Assembly (NCBI RefSeq): GCF_002116635.1 | Contig: NZ_LQPW01000019.1 | Span: forward strand, 186,001-250,000 | Length of the DNA stretch: 64,000 bases | From: Mycobacterium szulgai | Lineage (GTDB): Bacteria; Actinomycetota; Actinomycetes; Mycobacteriales; Mycobacteriaceae | Direction of reading: 5' to 3' | Part shown: in pieces, positions 25,557 to 33,917 of the stretch | How positions within the stretch are numbered: the stretch's first letter is position 1 | Layout of the letters: every line of letters starts with the position of its first letter | Notes under the pieces: model-generated | The model's database searches: none | What the model was told of the DNA's origin: nothing | What the model saw: only the letters and a program-made list of their open reading frames with translations | Made by a program: the position numbers and the translations under genes

Positions 25557-26474
25557 ATGTATGACCAAGTCAACTACGACGCGGCGGATCCCGCTGACAT
25601 AGGTTCGCGCATCGATCCGGTTCTGGCTCGAAGCTGGTTATTGGTCAACGGCGCGCACGCCGACCGGTTCCAAGCCGCGTCTCATTCCCGTGCGGACATC
25701 GTTGTTTTCGATATCGAGGATGCGGTCGCGCCCAAAGACAAGGACGCCGCGCGCGACAATGTGGTGCGCTGGCTGGCCGCCGACAACAAGGACTGGGTCC
25801 GCATCAACGGCTTCGGCACGCCATGGTGGGCCAAGGACATCGCCGAGTTGGCCAACACCCCGGTGGGTGGGGTGATGCTGGCGATGGTCGAATCGGTGGA
25901 CCACATCACCGAGACCGCGCGCCGACTGCCGGGCGTCCCCATCGTCGCTCTGGTGGAAACGGCCCGGGGGCTGGAGCGCATCACCGAGATCGCCGCCGCC
26001 AAGGGCACGTTCCGGCTCGCCTTCGGTATCGGAGACTTCCGCCGGGACACCGGTTTCGGCGAGGACCCGACCACGCTCGCCTATGCCCGGTCACGCTTCA
26101 CCATCGCCGCGAAGGCGGCCGGGCTGCCCAGTGCGATCGACGGGCCGACCATCGGTTCCAATCCGCTCAAGCTGATCGAGGCCACTGCCGTCTCGGTCGA
26201 GTTCGGTATGACCGGCAAGATTTGCCTTTCGCCGGAGCAGTGTGCCGTGGTGAATGAGGGCCTGTCGCCGTCGCAAGACGAAATCGGCTGGGCGAAAGAA
26301 TTTTTCGCGGAGTTCGAGCGCGACGGGGGAGAGATCCGCAACGGGTCGGACCTGCCGCGCATCGCTCGTGCCACCAAGATTCTCGATTTGGCGCGGTCCT
26401 ACGGCATCGAGGCCTCCGAGTTCGAGGACGAACCGGTGCACTCACCGGCGCCGTCGGACACTTACCACTACTGA
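25557..26474 (+). CDS. HpcH/HpaI aldolase/citrate-lyase-beta (CitE)-like protein (Rv3075c-like)
   Basis: The 305-residue CitE-like TIM barrel has SRADIVVFDIEDAVAPKDKDAARDNVV with the conserved Asp/Glu, DWVRINGFGTPWW with the phosphate/CoA-contacting Arg, VALVETARGLERI with the metal-binding Glu, FRLAFGIGDFRRDTG, and GKICLSPEQCAVVN. It probably cleaves or forms a C-C bond with an acyl-CoA or keto acid. The ATG at 25557 is chosen; the frame is open to a GTG at 25446. The 223-base gap upstream (to the divergent prenyl synthase) shows no recognised regulatory motif. A paralogue lies at 51789. Confidence 0.85.
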   Translation: MYDQVNYDAADPADIGSRIDPVLARSWLLVNGAHADRFQAASHSRADIVVFDIEDAVAPKDKDAARDNVVRWLAADNKDWVRINGFGTPWWAKDIAELANTPVGGVMLAMVESVDHITETARRLPGVPIVALVETARGLERITEIAAAKGTFRLAFGIGDFRRDTGFGEDPTTLAYARSRFTIAAKAAGLPSAIDGPTIGSNPLKLIEATAVSVEFGMTGKICLSPEQCAVVNEGLSPSQDEIGWAKEFFAEFERDGGEIRNGSDLPRIARATKILDLARSYGIEASEFEDEPVHSPAPSDTYHY

Positions 26475-26533
26475 CCGCCGTCGCCTAACTTTGAGGGAGG
26501 CGAGGTAGTCGGAGGCGACTCGGAGGCGCAGAT

Positions 26534-26890
26534 GTGAGTACCAACGTCCGAGCGGCACGTATCTATGACGAGATCGATCCCGACGGCGGCCAGCGGGTCC
26601 TCGTCGACGGCATCTGGCCGCGCGGGATACGTAAAGACGATCCCCGAGTGGGCATCTGGTGCAAGGAAGTCGCACCATCGAAGGAACTGCGCGAGTGGTA
26701 TCACCACCGGGCCGAGCGCTTCGGCGAATTCGCCGCGCGCTACGAGGCGGAGCTGGCCGGCAATCCCGCGCTAGACGAACTGCGCAAGCGAGCCGAACGT
26801 GGCGTTGTCACCCTGGTCACCGCCACCCGTCAACTGGACGGCACTCACGTTGCCGTCCTGGTGGACCTGCTCACCCGCGGGGAGGATTGA
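26534..26890 (+). CDS. DUF488 family protein (Rv3073c-like)
   Basis: The 118-residue protein is a complete DUF488 domain: RVLVDGIWPRGIRKDDPRVGIWCKEVAPSKELREWYHHRAERFGEFAARYEAEL, with the family's conserved WPRG, K-E-VAPS and H-RW-like positions, then VVTLVTATRQLDGTHVAVL. The biochemical role is unknown. The GTG at 26534 has GGAGG seven bases upstream. The preceding 59-base gap contains a weak inverted repeat GTCGCCT/AGGCGAC (26480-26486, 26513-26519). The FAD oxidoreductase gene begins 2 bases after its stop, so they are cotranscribed. Confidence 0.88.
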   Translation: MSTNVRAARIYDEIDPDGGQRVLVDGIWPRGIRKDDPRVGIWCKEVAPSKELREWYHHRAERFGEFAARYEAELAGNPALDELRKRAERGVVTLVTATRQLDGTHVAVLVDLLTRGED

Positions 26891-26892
26891 CG

Positions 26893-28230
26893 TTGCGCAT
26901 CGCGGTTGTCGGCGCAGGGCCGGCGGGGCTTGCTGCGGCCGTCAAGTTGCGCGACCTCGGGTACCACGACATCAAGATCTTCGAGAAGGCTGATCGCGTC
27001 GGCGGCAAGGCAATGAGTGTCGAGGTCGACGGCCGGCATTACGACCTGGGTGCGGTGCTGATCAGCGACCGCTGTCGACATGCGATGGAGCTTGCCAAGC
27101 GATATGGTTTGCAGCTCTCGTCGCGCAGCGGCCCCAGGGCTGTCGTCGAACTGGCGAACCAGCGCTGGGCGAACATCGTTGATGCGCATGCCGAAAAATA
27201 CTCAAATCGCGAACGCCTGATCATGTTGATGCGGGTCCAGCACTACGTTTCGAAGTACCGTAAATTCTTCGACCGACCCGGCTTCGCCTTCACTGGCTTG
27301 CCTGAGCTGGAAAATCTCCGGCAGGAGATCGCCCAACCCATGTCTGATTGGGCGCGAGCGAACAAATTGGAACTGCTGCTGCCCGCCTGGGAACCCGCGG
27401 TTGCAAACATGGGATATGGCCCGTATTCATCTGTTGCCGCCCAGTACTTATTGAAGTACATGCTTTGCCACCCGCGGATGTCGGTTCGCCAAGCGCTATG
27501 GACCATGGTCAAAAGACGCGCCGCTCCGATGCTTTCGTTCACTCACGGCTACCAGGCCCTATTCGAAGCCGTGGCAAGGGATTTCGACGTGACGACGGGC
27601 ATCACGATCACCCGGATCAGCCGCAATCAAGACGGTGTCACCATTCACTGCGCCGGGCAGGCCGAACCCCAGCGATTCGACAAGGTACTGCTGGCGATGC
27701 CTCTGGATGCCGCTGCCGATCTTCTCGAGGACGAGACGCCCGCCGGAATAGCCGAGGAAACCGCGTCCATCTTTGGGCGCCTCGAGTACACGGAGTACTA
27801 CGCCACGCTGGCGGAATCCTCTGCACTGTCCGAAGACGCCGAGATGCATTTTGCCTATGGCGCCGAACAATTGGGGCTTGCCGGCGGCCATTCCTCGATT
27901 GCGCCTTGGCCCGACAGCAAGCTACGCGTCTTCTACCACTACGGCGATCCCGACAATCCGTGGAACGCCGATGCCGCGGTCGATCGGCTGCGTCGCGATC
28001 TCGCGCACGTCGGGATCTCGCTCGGGTCGGTGGCTCACACCCAACAGTGGCGATACTTTCCCCGCTTCTGCTGCGCCGATGTCGCCGCTGGCCTTTACGA
28101 CCGTGCCGAGGAGTTGCAGGGCAAACTGAATACCTATTTTCTCGGCAGCGCAATGGCTTTCGAGATGGTCGAGCACACGATCGACTTCTCCTACCATCTC
28201 GTTGCGCGTGAGTTCGCTGATGTCAGTTGA
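26893..28230 (+). CDS. FAD-dependent NAD(P)-binding amine-oxidase/desaturase-like oxidoreductase
   Basis: The 445-residue flavoprotein has an N-terminal dinucleotide-binding motif (RIAVVGAGPAGLAAAVKLRDLG), IKIFEKADRVGGKAMS, typical of the amine-oxidase/phytoene-desaturase superfamily, and DLGAVLISDRC. The C-terminal FAD-closing region lies around YFLGSAMAFEMVEH. The substrate is unknown. The TTG start at 26893 is preceded by GGGGAGGA at proper spacing. It interrupts what I recall as the DUF488-LLM neighbourhood of M. tuberculosis. With the nearby prenyl synthase it might belong to an isoprenoid pathway; that is inference only. Confidence 0.82.
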   Translation: MRIAVVGAGPAGLAAAVKLRDLGYHDIKIFEKADRVGGKAMSVEVDGRHYDLGAVLISDRCRHAMELAKRYGLQLSSRSGPRAVVELANQRWANIVDAHAEKYSNRERLIMLMRVQHYVSKYRKFFDRPGFAFTGLPELENLRQEIAQPMSDWARANKLELLLPAWEPAVANMGYGPYSSVAAQYLLKYMLCHPRMSVRQALWTMVKRRAAPMLSFTHGYQALFEAVARDFDVTTGITITRISRNQDGVTIHCAGQAEPQRFDKVLLAMPLDAAADLLEDETPAGIAEETASIFGRLEYTEYYATLAESSALSEDAEMHFAYGAEQLGLAGGHSSIAPWPDSKLRVFYHYGDPDNPWNADAAVDRLRRDLAHVGISLGSVAHTQQWRYFPRFCCADVAAGLYDRAEELQGKLNTYFLGSAMAFEMVEHTIDFSYHLVAREFADVS

Positions 28231-28244
28231 GTGATCGGGGTCTG

Positions 28245-29114
28245 ATGCAGCTGGGATTGCACGCACTGGGAATCGGCGCCGGCGCTGACCGGGCCGTGAT
28301 CGACGCCGTCGCCTCCGCGGCCGAAGAATGCGGGTTCGCCACCCTGTGGGCGGGCGAGCACGTCGTGATGGTGGACCGATCGGAGTCACGCTACCCCTAC
28401 TCCGATGACGGCGTCATCGCCGTTCCGGCGCAAGCGGATTGGCTTGACCCGATGATCGCGCTGGGTTTTGCCGCGGCGGCGTCGTCGCGGATCACCGTCG
28501 CCACCGGCGTGCTGTTGCTGCCCGAACACAACCCGGTGATCGTGGCCAAACAGGCCGCCAGCCTGGATCGGCTCAGTGGCGGGCGGCTGACTCTCGGTGT
28601 GGGCGTCGGGTGGTCGCGTGAGGAGTTCGACGCACTCGGGGTGCCGTTCGAGCATCGCGCCGCCCGCACCGCCGAGTACGTCGCCGCCATGCGCGCCGTG
28701 TGGCGCGATGACGTCGCCTCCTTCGATGGAAGATTCGTGGGCTTCGACTCGATCCGGGTCAACCCCAAACCGGTTCGCGATCGTCGGATTCCGGTCGTCG
28801 TCGGCGGGAACAGCGATCCCGCGCTGCGGCGAGTGGCGGCCTGGGCCGATGGCTGGTACGGCTTCAATCTCGACGGGGTGGGCGCGGTGCGCGAAAGCAT
28901 CGGCAAGCTCGAACGGCTGTGTGCCGACGCCGGCCGTGAGCGCAGTGAACTGCGGCTCGCGGTGGCTCTGCGGAGCCTGCATGTGGATGACGTCGGTGCG
29001 CTTGCCGAACTCGGGGTGGACGAGTTGGTCATCGTTGCGGCGCCACCGGCTGATCCAGGCGCCGTGCCCGACTGGATTTCGGCGTTGGCCGAGCAGTGGA
29101 CGCCCGGTCAGTAG
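28245..29114 (+). CDS. LLM-class F420-dependent oxidoreductase (Rv3072c-like)
   Basis: The 289-residue luciferase-like F420 enzyme opens with MQLGLHALGIGAG, has EECGFATLWAGEHVVM, SRITVATGVLLLPEHNPVIVAKQAASLDRLSGGRLTLGVGVGWSREEFDALGV and VPVVVGGNSDPALRRVAAWADGWYG, all typical. ATG 28245 is preferred because the family begins there; TTG 28227, overlapping the previous stop, would add six residues and allow coupling. Its last 7 bases overlap the end of the convergent DUF190 gene. Substrate unknown. Confidence 0.88.
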   Translation: MQLGLHALGIGAGADRAVIDAVASAAEECGFATLWAGEHVVMVDRSESRYPYSDDGVIAVPAQADWLDPMIALGFAAAASSRITVATGVLLLPEHNPVIVAKQAASLDRLSGGRLTLGVGVGWSREEFDALGVPFEHRAARTAEYVAAMRAVWRDDVASFDGRFVGFDSIRVNPKPVRDRRIPVVVGGNSDPALRRVAAWADGWYGFNLDGVGAVRESIGKLERLCADAGRERSELRLAVALRSLHVDDVGALAELGVDELVIVAAPPADPGAVPDWISALAEQWTPGQ

Positions 29115-30205
29115 TCGTACTGTGCCAGTTGGGTTTCGGCGGAGTGTGCGGATCCGGTGAGGGATACGGCCGCGGGAACCATTTCGCTGGTTACCAGCCC
29201 GTGGTGGGTGGTCAGCTCGTCGACGAGGTCGAAACTGCGTGCGATGGCGTCGGGCGTGTCGACGATGATGGTGGTCACCGGGACGCGACGGACGATCTGA
29301 AATAGCTTGTCCCCGTGGGGTTTATGGTTGCCGTGAAAGCCCCAGATGCCGCGCAGCGCAGTTGCGCCGCGCGCCGTCTCCGACTGCATCAGCCGGTAGA
29401 CAAGTGCGCGGTGGATCGGCTGCCCGTCGTGGTGGGTCGCTTCGGCGGTGTGCACCATCAGCTTTTGCCACAGGGTGCGACCTTGGGCATCGGTTGGCGG
29501 CAGCTCTTGAGGACGGGCAAATAGCTCGCCGTCGCGTTTGCACAACCGCACCCGCTCGATGGTCAGCAGGGGATTGGGCAGCAGCTTGGCCAGTTCGGCA
29601 GCAGCGGCCGTCACCTGTGGAGCCGACCCGATGGCAATGATCATCTGCGGAACGTTGGTATTGCGCCCGAAGAACCGGGCCCGGTAGCGCTCACCGTATG
29701 CCGTGCCGTCGACGCCCAAAAGTACTGTGGCACCTGCGAATCCATGCCGATACAAGAGTTCGCACACGGCGTGGTAGGCCGGCGCGCCGGCGCATCGCAC
29801 TTGCCGGCCGACGTAGACGGTGAGTTTGGTGGCGTCCCCGGTTCGGCTGTCGATGTCGTTGAGTGCGTCGGCACCGCTATGCCGGGTGACCAGTCGCGCG
29901 CGTTCCAGCGTCACAAAACCGGTACCGGTCATGGCCGTCGCCTCTTGGACGAGCGGACGAATCTTCGACTCGACGTCGACGGCGACGATGGTCACCGGCG
30001 GGTCCTCGGACAGGCTCAGCGTTTGGTCGCCGCGCAGTTCGTGCTTGGGGCCAAAGCCGGTGGTACCGCGCATCATCACGCTGGTTGCGACTTCGCGGGT
30101 GTCGAACAAATCCAACATGGCGTCGGCGAGGAACCGTCTGGGCTCATCGACCGCGCGCTGGCGCTCGCCGAAGTACGCGGTCAACTTCAGGGATTGCTCG
30201 CTCAT
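29108..30205 (-). CDS. triple DUF190 domain protein of the fluoride-exporter operon (Rv3071-like)
   Basis: The 365-residue protein contains three DUF190 repeats (about 5-105, 130-225 and 255-350). Each opens with a strand such as LKLTAYFGERQR, TKLTVYVGRQVRC or QKLMVHTAEATH and contains an A-hR-G-hhGFxG-like segment. DUF190 proteins often sit beside CrcB (FluC) fluoride channels and have a PII-like fold, so a role in sensing or modulating fluoride efflux is plausible. Its ATG overlaps the preceding crcB stop (ATGA), which makes a three-gene coupled operon. Confidence 0.85.
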   Translation of the reverse strand: MSEQSLKLTAYFGERQRAVDEPRRFLADAMLDLFDTREVATSVMMRGTTGFGPKHELRGDQTLSLSEDPPVTIVAVDVESKIRPLVQEATAMTGTGFVTLERARLVTRHSGADALNDIDSRTGDATKLTVYVGRQVRCAGAPAYHAVCELLYRHGFAGATVLLGVDGTAYGERYRARFFGRNTNVPQMIIAIGSAPQVTAAAAELAKLLPNPLLTIERVRLCKRDGELFARPQELPPTDAQGRTLWQKLMVHTAEATHHDGQPIHRALVYRLMQSETARGATALRGIWGFHGNHKPHGDKLFQIVRRVPVTTIIVDTPDAIARSFDLVDELTTHHGLVTSEMVPAAVSLTGSAHSAETQLAQYDY

Positions 30206-30570
30206 ATCTGCTCCGCGATCCATTGCCCCAGCACGGCGGCGGCTAAACCGAGCACGACGCTGACGGCGATATTTGCGAACGCGGTAACCATCTGGCGCTC
30301 TTCGCTGAGCCGCTGGGTTTCCAGCATCCAGGTGGAAAAGGTGGTGTAGGCGCCGACGAACGCTGTGCCGGCCAGCAGCGCCACGTCTTTGGGCAGCGCC
30401 AGGCCGGCGAGGAAACCCAGCAGCACGGCGCCGCTGATGTTCACGGTCAAGGTGCCGTACGGGAAGGAACGTGCCATCCGGCGCGCGATCGTGCGGTCCA
30501 CCAGAAACCGCGACACCGACCCGATGCCACCGATGACCATGACGCCGGCCCACACCAGAACCGTCGTCAT
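30202..30570 (-). CDS. crcB: CrcB/FluC fluoride channel subunit (second copy)
   Basis: This 122-residue four-helix membrane protein has [33 protein letters not shown], and [21 protein letters not shown], where the Asn and the TTFST segment line the fluoride pore. Two FluC subunits pair antiparallel; organisms with two genes probably form heterodimers. The ATG at 30570 overlaps the first crcB stop, and its stop overlaps the DUF190 start. Confidence 0.93.
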   Translation of the reverse strand: MTTVLVWAGVMVIGGIGSVSRFLVDRTIARRMARSFPYGTLTVNISGAVLLGFLAGLALPKDVALLAGTAFVGAYTTFSTWMLETQRLSEERQMVTAFANIAVSVVLGLAAAVLGQWIAEQI

Positions 30571-30965
30571 GAGCGCACTCGCACCCGCCGGACCAGCACC
30601 GTCGCCAGGTGTACAGCGAGCAACCCGAGCACGATGCTGACGACGATATAGGTGGTGGCCAGGGCCCAATGGCCGTGTTCGAGCATCTTGACGGTCTCGA
30701 CCTGCATGGTGGAAAAGGTGGTGAGCCCGCCGCACAACCCGGTGCCCAGTAGCGGGCGCCGATAACTGGACAGCGGTAATCGCTCCAGTAACCGCGTGGT
30801 GAAGTAGCCCACCAGAAATGCGCCGACGATGTTGACGGTGAAGGTCGGCCAGGGCCAGCGTGCCGGGTCGGGGACCGCGAGCGTGCCCAGCGCCGCTCGA
30901 GCCAAGGCGCCCAGCGCTCCGCCGGCGAAAATCGCGGCCAACTCCCGGTAATCGCGGCCTGCCAC
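30567..30965 (-). CDS. crcB: CrcB/FluC fluoride channel subunit (first copy)
   Basis: This 132-residue fluoride channel subunit has [42 protein letters not shown] and [22 protein letters not shown], matching the family pore motifs. Its length equals the 132 residues I recall for M. tuberculosis Rv3069. The GTG at 30965 is supported by GAAGGGA about 8 bases upstream; the frame stays open further upstream. The gene heads the crcB-crcB-DUF190 operon. The 79-base spacer to divergent pgmA shows no crcB-type fluoride riboswitch that I can recognise. Confidence 0.92.
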   Translation of the reverse strand: MAGRDYRELAAIFAGGALGALARAALGTLAVPDPARWPWPTFTVNIVGAFLVGYFTTRLLERLPLSSYRRPLLGTGLCGGLTTFSTMQVETVKMLEHGHWALATTYIVVSIVLGLLAVHLATVLVRRVRVRS

Positions 30966-31044
30966 TGGTTGTTTCCCTTCGGTCAGCCAACTGTGCGCTT
31001 CGCAGCCTAACCGGGACGGCGGCCTACGGGCAGAATTGGTAACC

Positions 31045-32676
31045 ATGGCCAACCCCCGAGCCGGACAGCCGGCCCAGCCCGAAGATCTTGTCGATCTGCC
31101 ACACCTGGTGACGGCTTACTACACCGTGGCGCCAGATCCCGACGACGTCGCACAGCAGGTGGCGTTCGGCACCTCGGGGCACCGCGGCTCGGCCCTGGCC
31201 GGGGCGTTCAACGAGGCCCATATTCTGGCCATCACCCAGGCCATCGTCGAGTACCGCGCGGCCCAGGGCACCACCGGACCGTTGTTCATCGGCCGTGACA
31301 CACATGGGCTTTCGGAACCGGCTTGGGTGTCTGCGCTGGAGGTGCTGGCGGGTAACGAAGTGCTGACGGTGGTGGACAGTCGCGACCGCTACACCCCGAC
31401 GCCAGCGATCAGCCACGCCATCCTGACCTACAACCGGGGCCGCACGTCGGCGCTGGCTGATGGAATCGTGGTGACGCCGTCGCATAACCCGCCGCCCGAC
31501 GGCGGGTTCAAGTACAACCCGCCCACCGGTGGTCCGGCGGACACCGACGCGACCAGTGCTATCGCCAAGCGCGCCAACGAGATTCTGCGCGACGGCGGGT
31601 CGGGAGTGCGGCGGGTGCCGCTGGCGCCGGCGTTACAGGCCGTGCAACGGCACGACTATCTGGCTAACTATGTCGACGACCTGCCCAACGTCGTCGACAT
31701 TGCGGCGATACGTTCGGCTCAGATTCGCATTGGCGCCGACCCGCTGGGCGGGGCGAGCGTGGATTACTGGGCTGAGATCGCTACTCGGCACCGCTTGGAT
31801 CTGACGGTGGTCAATCCGCTGGTCGATGCGACGTGGCGGTTCATGACGCTCGACCACGACGGCAAGATCCGGATGGACTGCAGCTCACCGGATGCGATGG
31901 CTGGGCTCATCGCCAACCGGGACCGCTACCAGATCGCCACCGGCAATGACGCCGACTCGGACCGGCACGGCATCGTCACCCCGGACGAGGGGTTGCTGAA
32001 TCCCAACCACTACCTGGCCGTCGCGATCGATTACCTGTACACACATCGGACGTCCTGGCCGGCCGGGATCGCCGTGGGCAAGACCGCGGTCAGCTCGTCG
32101 ATCATCGACCGGGTGGTGGCCGGCCTCGGCCGCAAACTGGTCGAGGTGCCGGTCGGATTCAAATGGTTCGTCGACGGGTTACTCGGCGGCACAATCGGGT
32201 TCGGCGGCGAGGAGTCCGCGGGGGCGTCGTTTCTGCGGCGGGACGGTTCGGTGTGGACCACCGACAAGGACGGCATCATCCTGGCGTTGCTGGCATCCGA
32301 GATTCTGGCGGTCACCGGTAAGACGCCGTCGCAGCGGTATGCCGAGCTGGCTGCTGCTTATGGGGCGCCGACGTACGCCCGGGTGGACGCGCCGGCGAAC
32401 CGGGAGCAGAAGGCCCGGCTGAGCAAGCTTTCGGCCGAGGAGGTGACCGCCACGGAACTGGCAGGGGAGCCGATTGTGGCGAAGCTGACGGCAGCGCCGG
32501 GCAACGGTGCGCCGCTGGGCGGTCTGAAAGTGACCACGGCAAACGCCTGGTTTGCCGCTCGGCCGTCGGGCACCGAGGACGTGTACAAGATCTACGCGGA
32601 GTCGTTTCATGGAGCCGACCACTTGGCCGAGGTGCAACAGGCGGCCCGGGAAGTGGTCAGCAAGGTCATCGGCTAG
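31045..32676 (+). CDS. pgmA: phosphoglucomutase (alpha-D-glucose-1,6-bisphosphate dependent)
   Basis: The 543-residue enzyme interconverts glucose 1-phosphate and glucose 6-phosphate for glycogen, trehalose and cell-wall sugar synthesis. The four alpha-PGM motifs are present: FGTSGHRGS near 50, the catalytic-serine loop VVTPSHNPP (about 141-149), the metal loop [11 protein letters not shown] (about 300), and the phosphate-binding [16 protein letters not shown] near the C-terminus. ATG 31045 is used; a TTG nine bases upstream is in frame. It is convergent with nothing and is followed by the tRNA-Ala gene, as expected for the M. tuberculosis Rv3068c region (from memory). Confidence 0.95.
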   Translation: MANPRAGQPAQPEDLVDLPHLVTAYYTVAPDPDDVAQQVAFGTSGHRGSALAGAFNEAHILAITQAIVEYRAAQGTTGPLFIGRDTHGLSEPAWVSALEVLAGNEVLTVVDSRDRYTPTPAISHAILTYNRGRTSALADGIVVTPSHNPPPDGGFKYNPPTGGPADTDATSAIAKRANEILRDGGSGVRRVPLAPALQAVQRHDYLANYVDDLPNVVDIAAIRSAQIRIGADPLGGASVDYWAEIATRHRLDLTVVNPLVDATWRFMTLDHDGKIRMDCSSPDAMAGLIANRDRYQIATGNDADSDRHGIVTPDEGLLNPNHYLAVAIDYLYTHRTSWPAGIAVGKTAVSSSIIDRVVAGLGRKLVEVPVGFKWFVDGLLGGTIGFGGEESAGASFLRRDGSVWTTDKDGIILALLASEILAVTGKTPSQRYAELAAAYGAPTYARVDAPANREQKARLSKLSAEEVTATELAGEPIVAKLTAAPGNGAPLGGLKVTTANAWFAARPSGTEDVYKIYAESFHGADHLAEVQQAAREVVSKVIG

Positions 32677-32727
32677 CGGCCGGTTGTGTCACATCGGCCA
32701 CATCAGTCACTGGCTGGCCGGGCATAT

Positions 32728-32760
32728 CCGATTTCAAAATGCGATAGCGCATGCGATATC
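32728..32760 (-). repeat. 33-nt repeat copy A (inverted relative to copy B at 61518)
   Basis: Read on the minus strand, this segment matches 61518-61550 on the plus strand at 28 of 33 positions, including two unbroken runs GATATCG and ATGCGCTATCGC. The core is itself palindromic (ATGCG-ATAG-CGCAT), and CCGATTTC/GATATCGG outer arms pair at 7 of 8 positions. It lies between pgmA and the tRNA. Confidence 0.65.
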
Positions 32761-32828
32761 GGTGGGCGCTGACCAGCGGCTTTGAACCCGTCTTGACAGT
32801 GGTGTAGCTTCGATGGGCACAACTTATT

Positions 32829-32904
32829 GGGGCTATGGCGCAGCTGGTAGCGCACCACACTGGCAGTGTGGGGGTCAGGGGTTCGAGTCCCCTTAGCTCC
32901 ACCA
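32829..32904 (+). tRNA. tRNA-Ala (GGC anticodon), CCA encoded
   Basis: A 73-nt cloverleaf plus encoded CCA. The acceptor arm GGGGCTA pairs with TAGCTCC and contains the G3:U70 wobble that identifies alanine tRNAs. The D-loop has AGCTGGTAGCG, the anticodon stem-loop CCACA-CTGGCAG-TGTGG gives anticodon GGC, and the T-arm GGGG-TTCGAGT-CCCC is intact. A TTGACA (32793-32798) upstream could be its -35 element. The gene marks the left border of the accessory block; no copy of its 3' end was seen on the far side. Confidence 0.97.
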
Positions 32905-32955
32905 ATGTGATGAGTCGCGTCAGCCTCCCGTGAGAAAGACCGAGGAGGGTAGCGC

Positions 32956-33917
32956 GTGAGCGAGTCGCAGACACCGCCTTTGCCGCGGGTCATGCGCCCG
33001 GATGACATCGGGCAGGACCTCGTTCCATGGCTGCACGAGCACTCCGAGATCTGGGAAGCTGCCTTGCGGGACAGCGGCGCGCTGCTGTTCCGAGGTTTCG
33101 GGATTGACAGCCCCACCGCACTTAACCGCTGCATCGTGGCGACTTCGCGGGAGTGGGCGAGCTACCGCGAGCGTGCCACCCCAAGGACGGCCGTCGGAGA
33201 CAACATCTTCACCTCCACGGAATATCCAGCGGGGGAGGTCATTTCGCTGCACAACGAGAACTCGCATTGCACGTCGTGGCCCCTGAAGTTGTACTTCTGC
33301 TGCGTAACAGCATCCGCCACCGGCGGTGAGACACCGCTCGCGGATTGCCGAAACGTGCTGGCGGCGATCCCGGCGGCGATTCGCGACGAGTTCGCCGAGC
33401 GTGGGTGGCGGTACCGACGGCATTTCGGCTTCTTTGGATCTCTTGGCAGGACGTATTCGCTTCTGCCGACCGCGACCAGGTAGAGGCCTACTGCCGGGAG
33501 AACGCGATGGACGTCGAGTGGGGCCGCGACGACTCACTCACGGTCACCTACGTGCGCCCCGCGATCCACGTCCATCCGGTCACCGGCCAGCCGGTGTGGT
33601 TCAACCACGGGTTGTTCTTCAACCCGTATTCGCTGACCCCAGAGGTGCGCGAAGTGCTACTCGAGTCCGTCGGTATCGAGGGTCTGCCCTACAACACGAC
33701 ATACGGCGATGGCCAGGCCGTTCCACATGCCGTGTTGCAAGAGATCGACCGGGCATACCGCGAGCACACGCGAAGCTTTCCCTGGCAGCCGGGCGACCTA
33801 CTGTTCGTCGACAACATGTTGGTCGCGCACGGGCGCCGGCCATTCACCGGCGACCGCCGGGTGTTGGTCGGCATGGCTGACCCCGTGCCGCCCCAAGACC
33901 CCTCAAGCCCGAGCTAA
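32956..33917 (+). pseudogene. frameshifted TauD/TfdA (SyrP-type) Fe(II)/2-oxoglutarate dioxygenase
   Basis: Two frames together encode one dioxygenase of about 320 residues. The first (GTG 32956 with GAGGAGGG upstream) runs MSESQTPPLP through SLHNENSHCTSWPLKLYF, supplying the His and Glu of the H-x-D/E iron triad, and ends in a stop at 33481-33483. The second continues with ISWQDVFASADRDQVEAYC to the distal-His block NMLVAHGRRPFTGDRRVLVGM and stops at 33917. The break lies at about 33425-33445 (after RRHFGF) and is explained by one missing base. The family contains NRPS tailoring hydroxylases such as SyrP; its stop overlaps the stop of the convergent NRPS gene. A sequencing error is the alternative. 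Confidence 0.85.

Noticed and set aside
26480..26519. GTCGCCT/AGGCGAC inverted repeat before the DUF488 gene as a terminator.
   Set aside because: It has only seven paired bases, a 26-base loop and no T-tract; too weak to call.
30966..31044. Fluoride riboswitch in front of crcB.
   Set aside because: The 79-base spacer does not show the conserved pseudoknot core that I would expect.
33425..33445. Programmed -1 ribosomal frameshift in the dioxygenase.
   Set aside because: No X-XXY-YYZ slippery heptamer or following stem is visible at the frame change; a one-base deletion is simpler.
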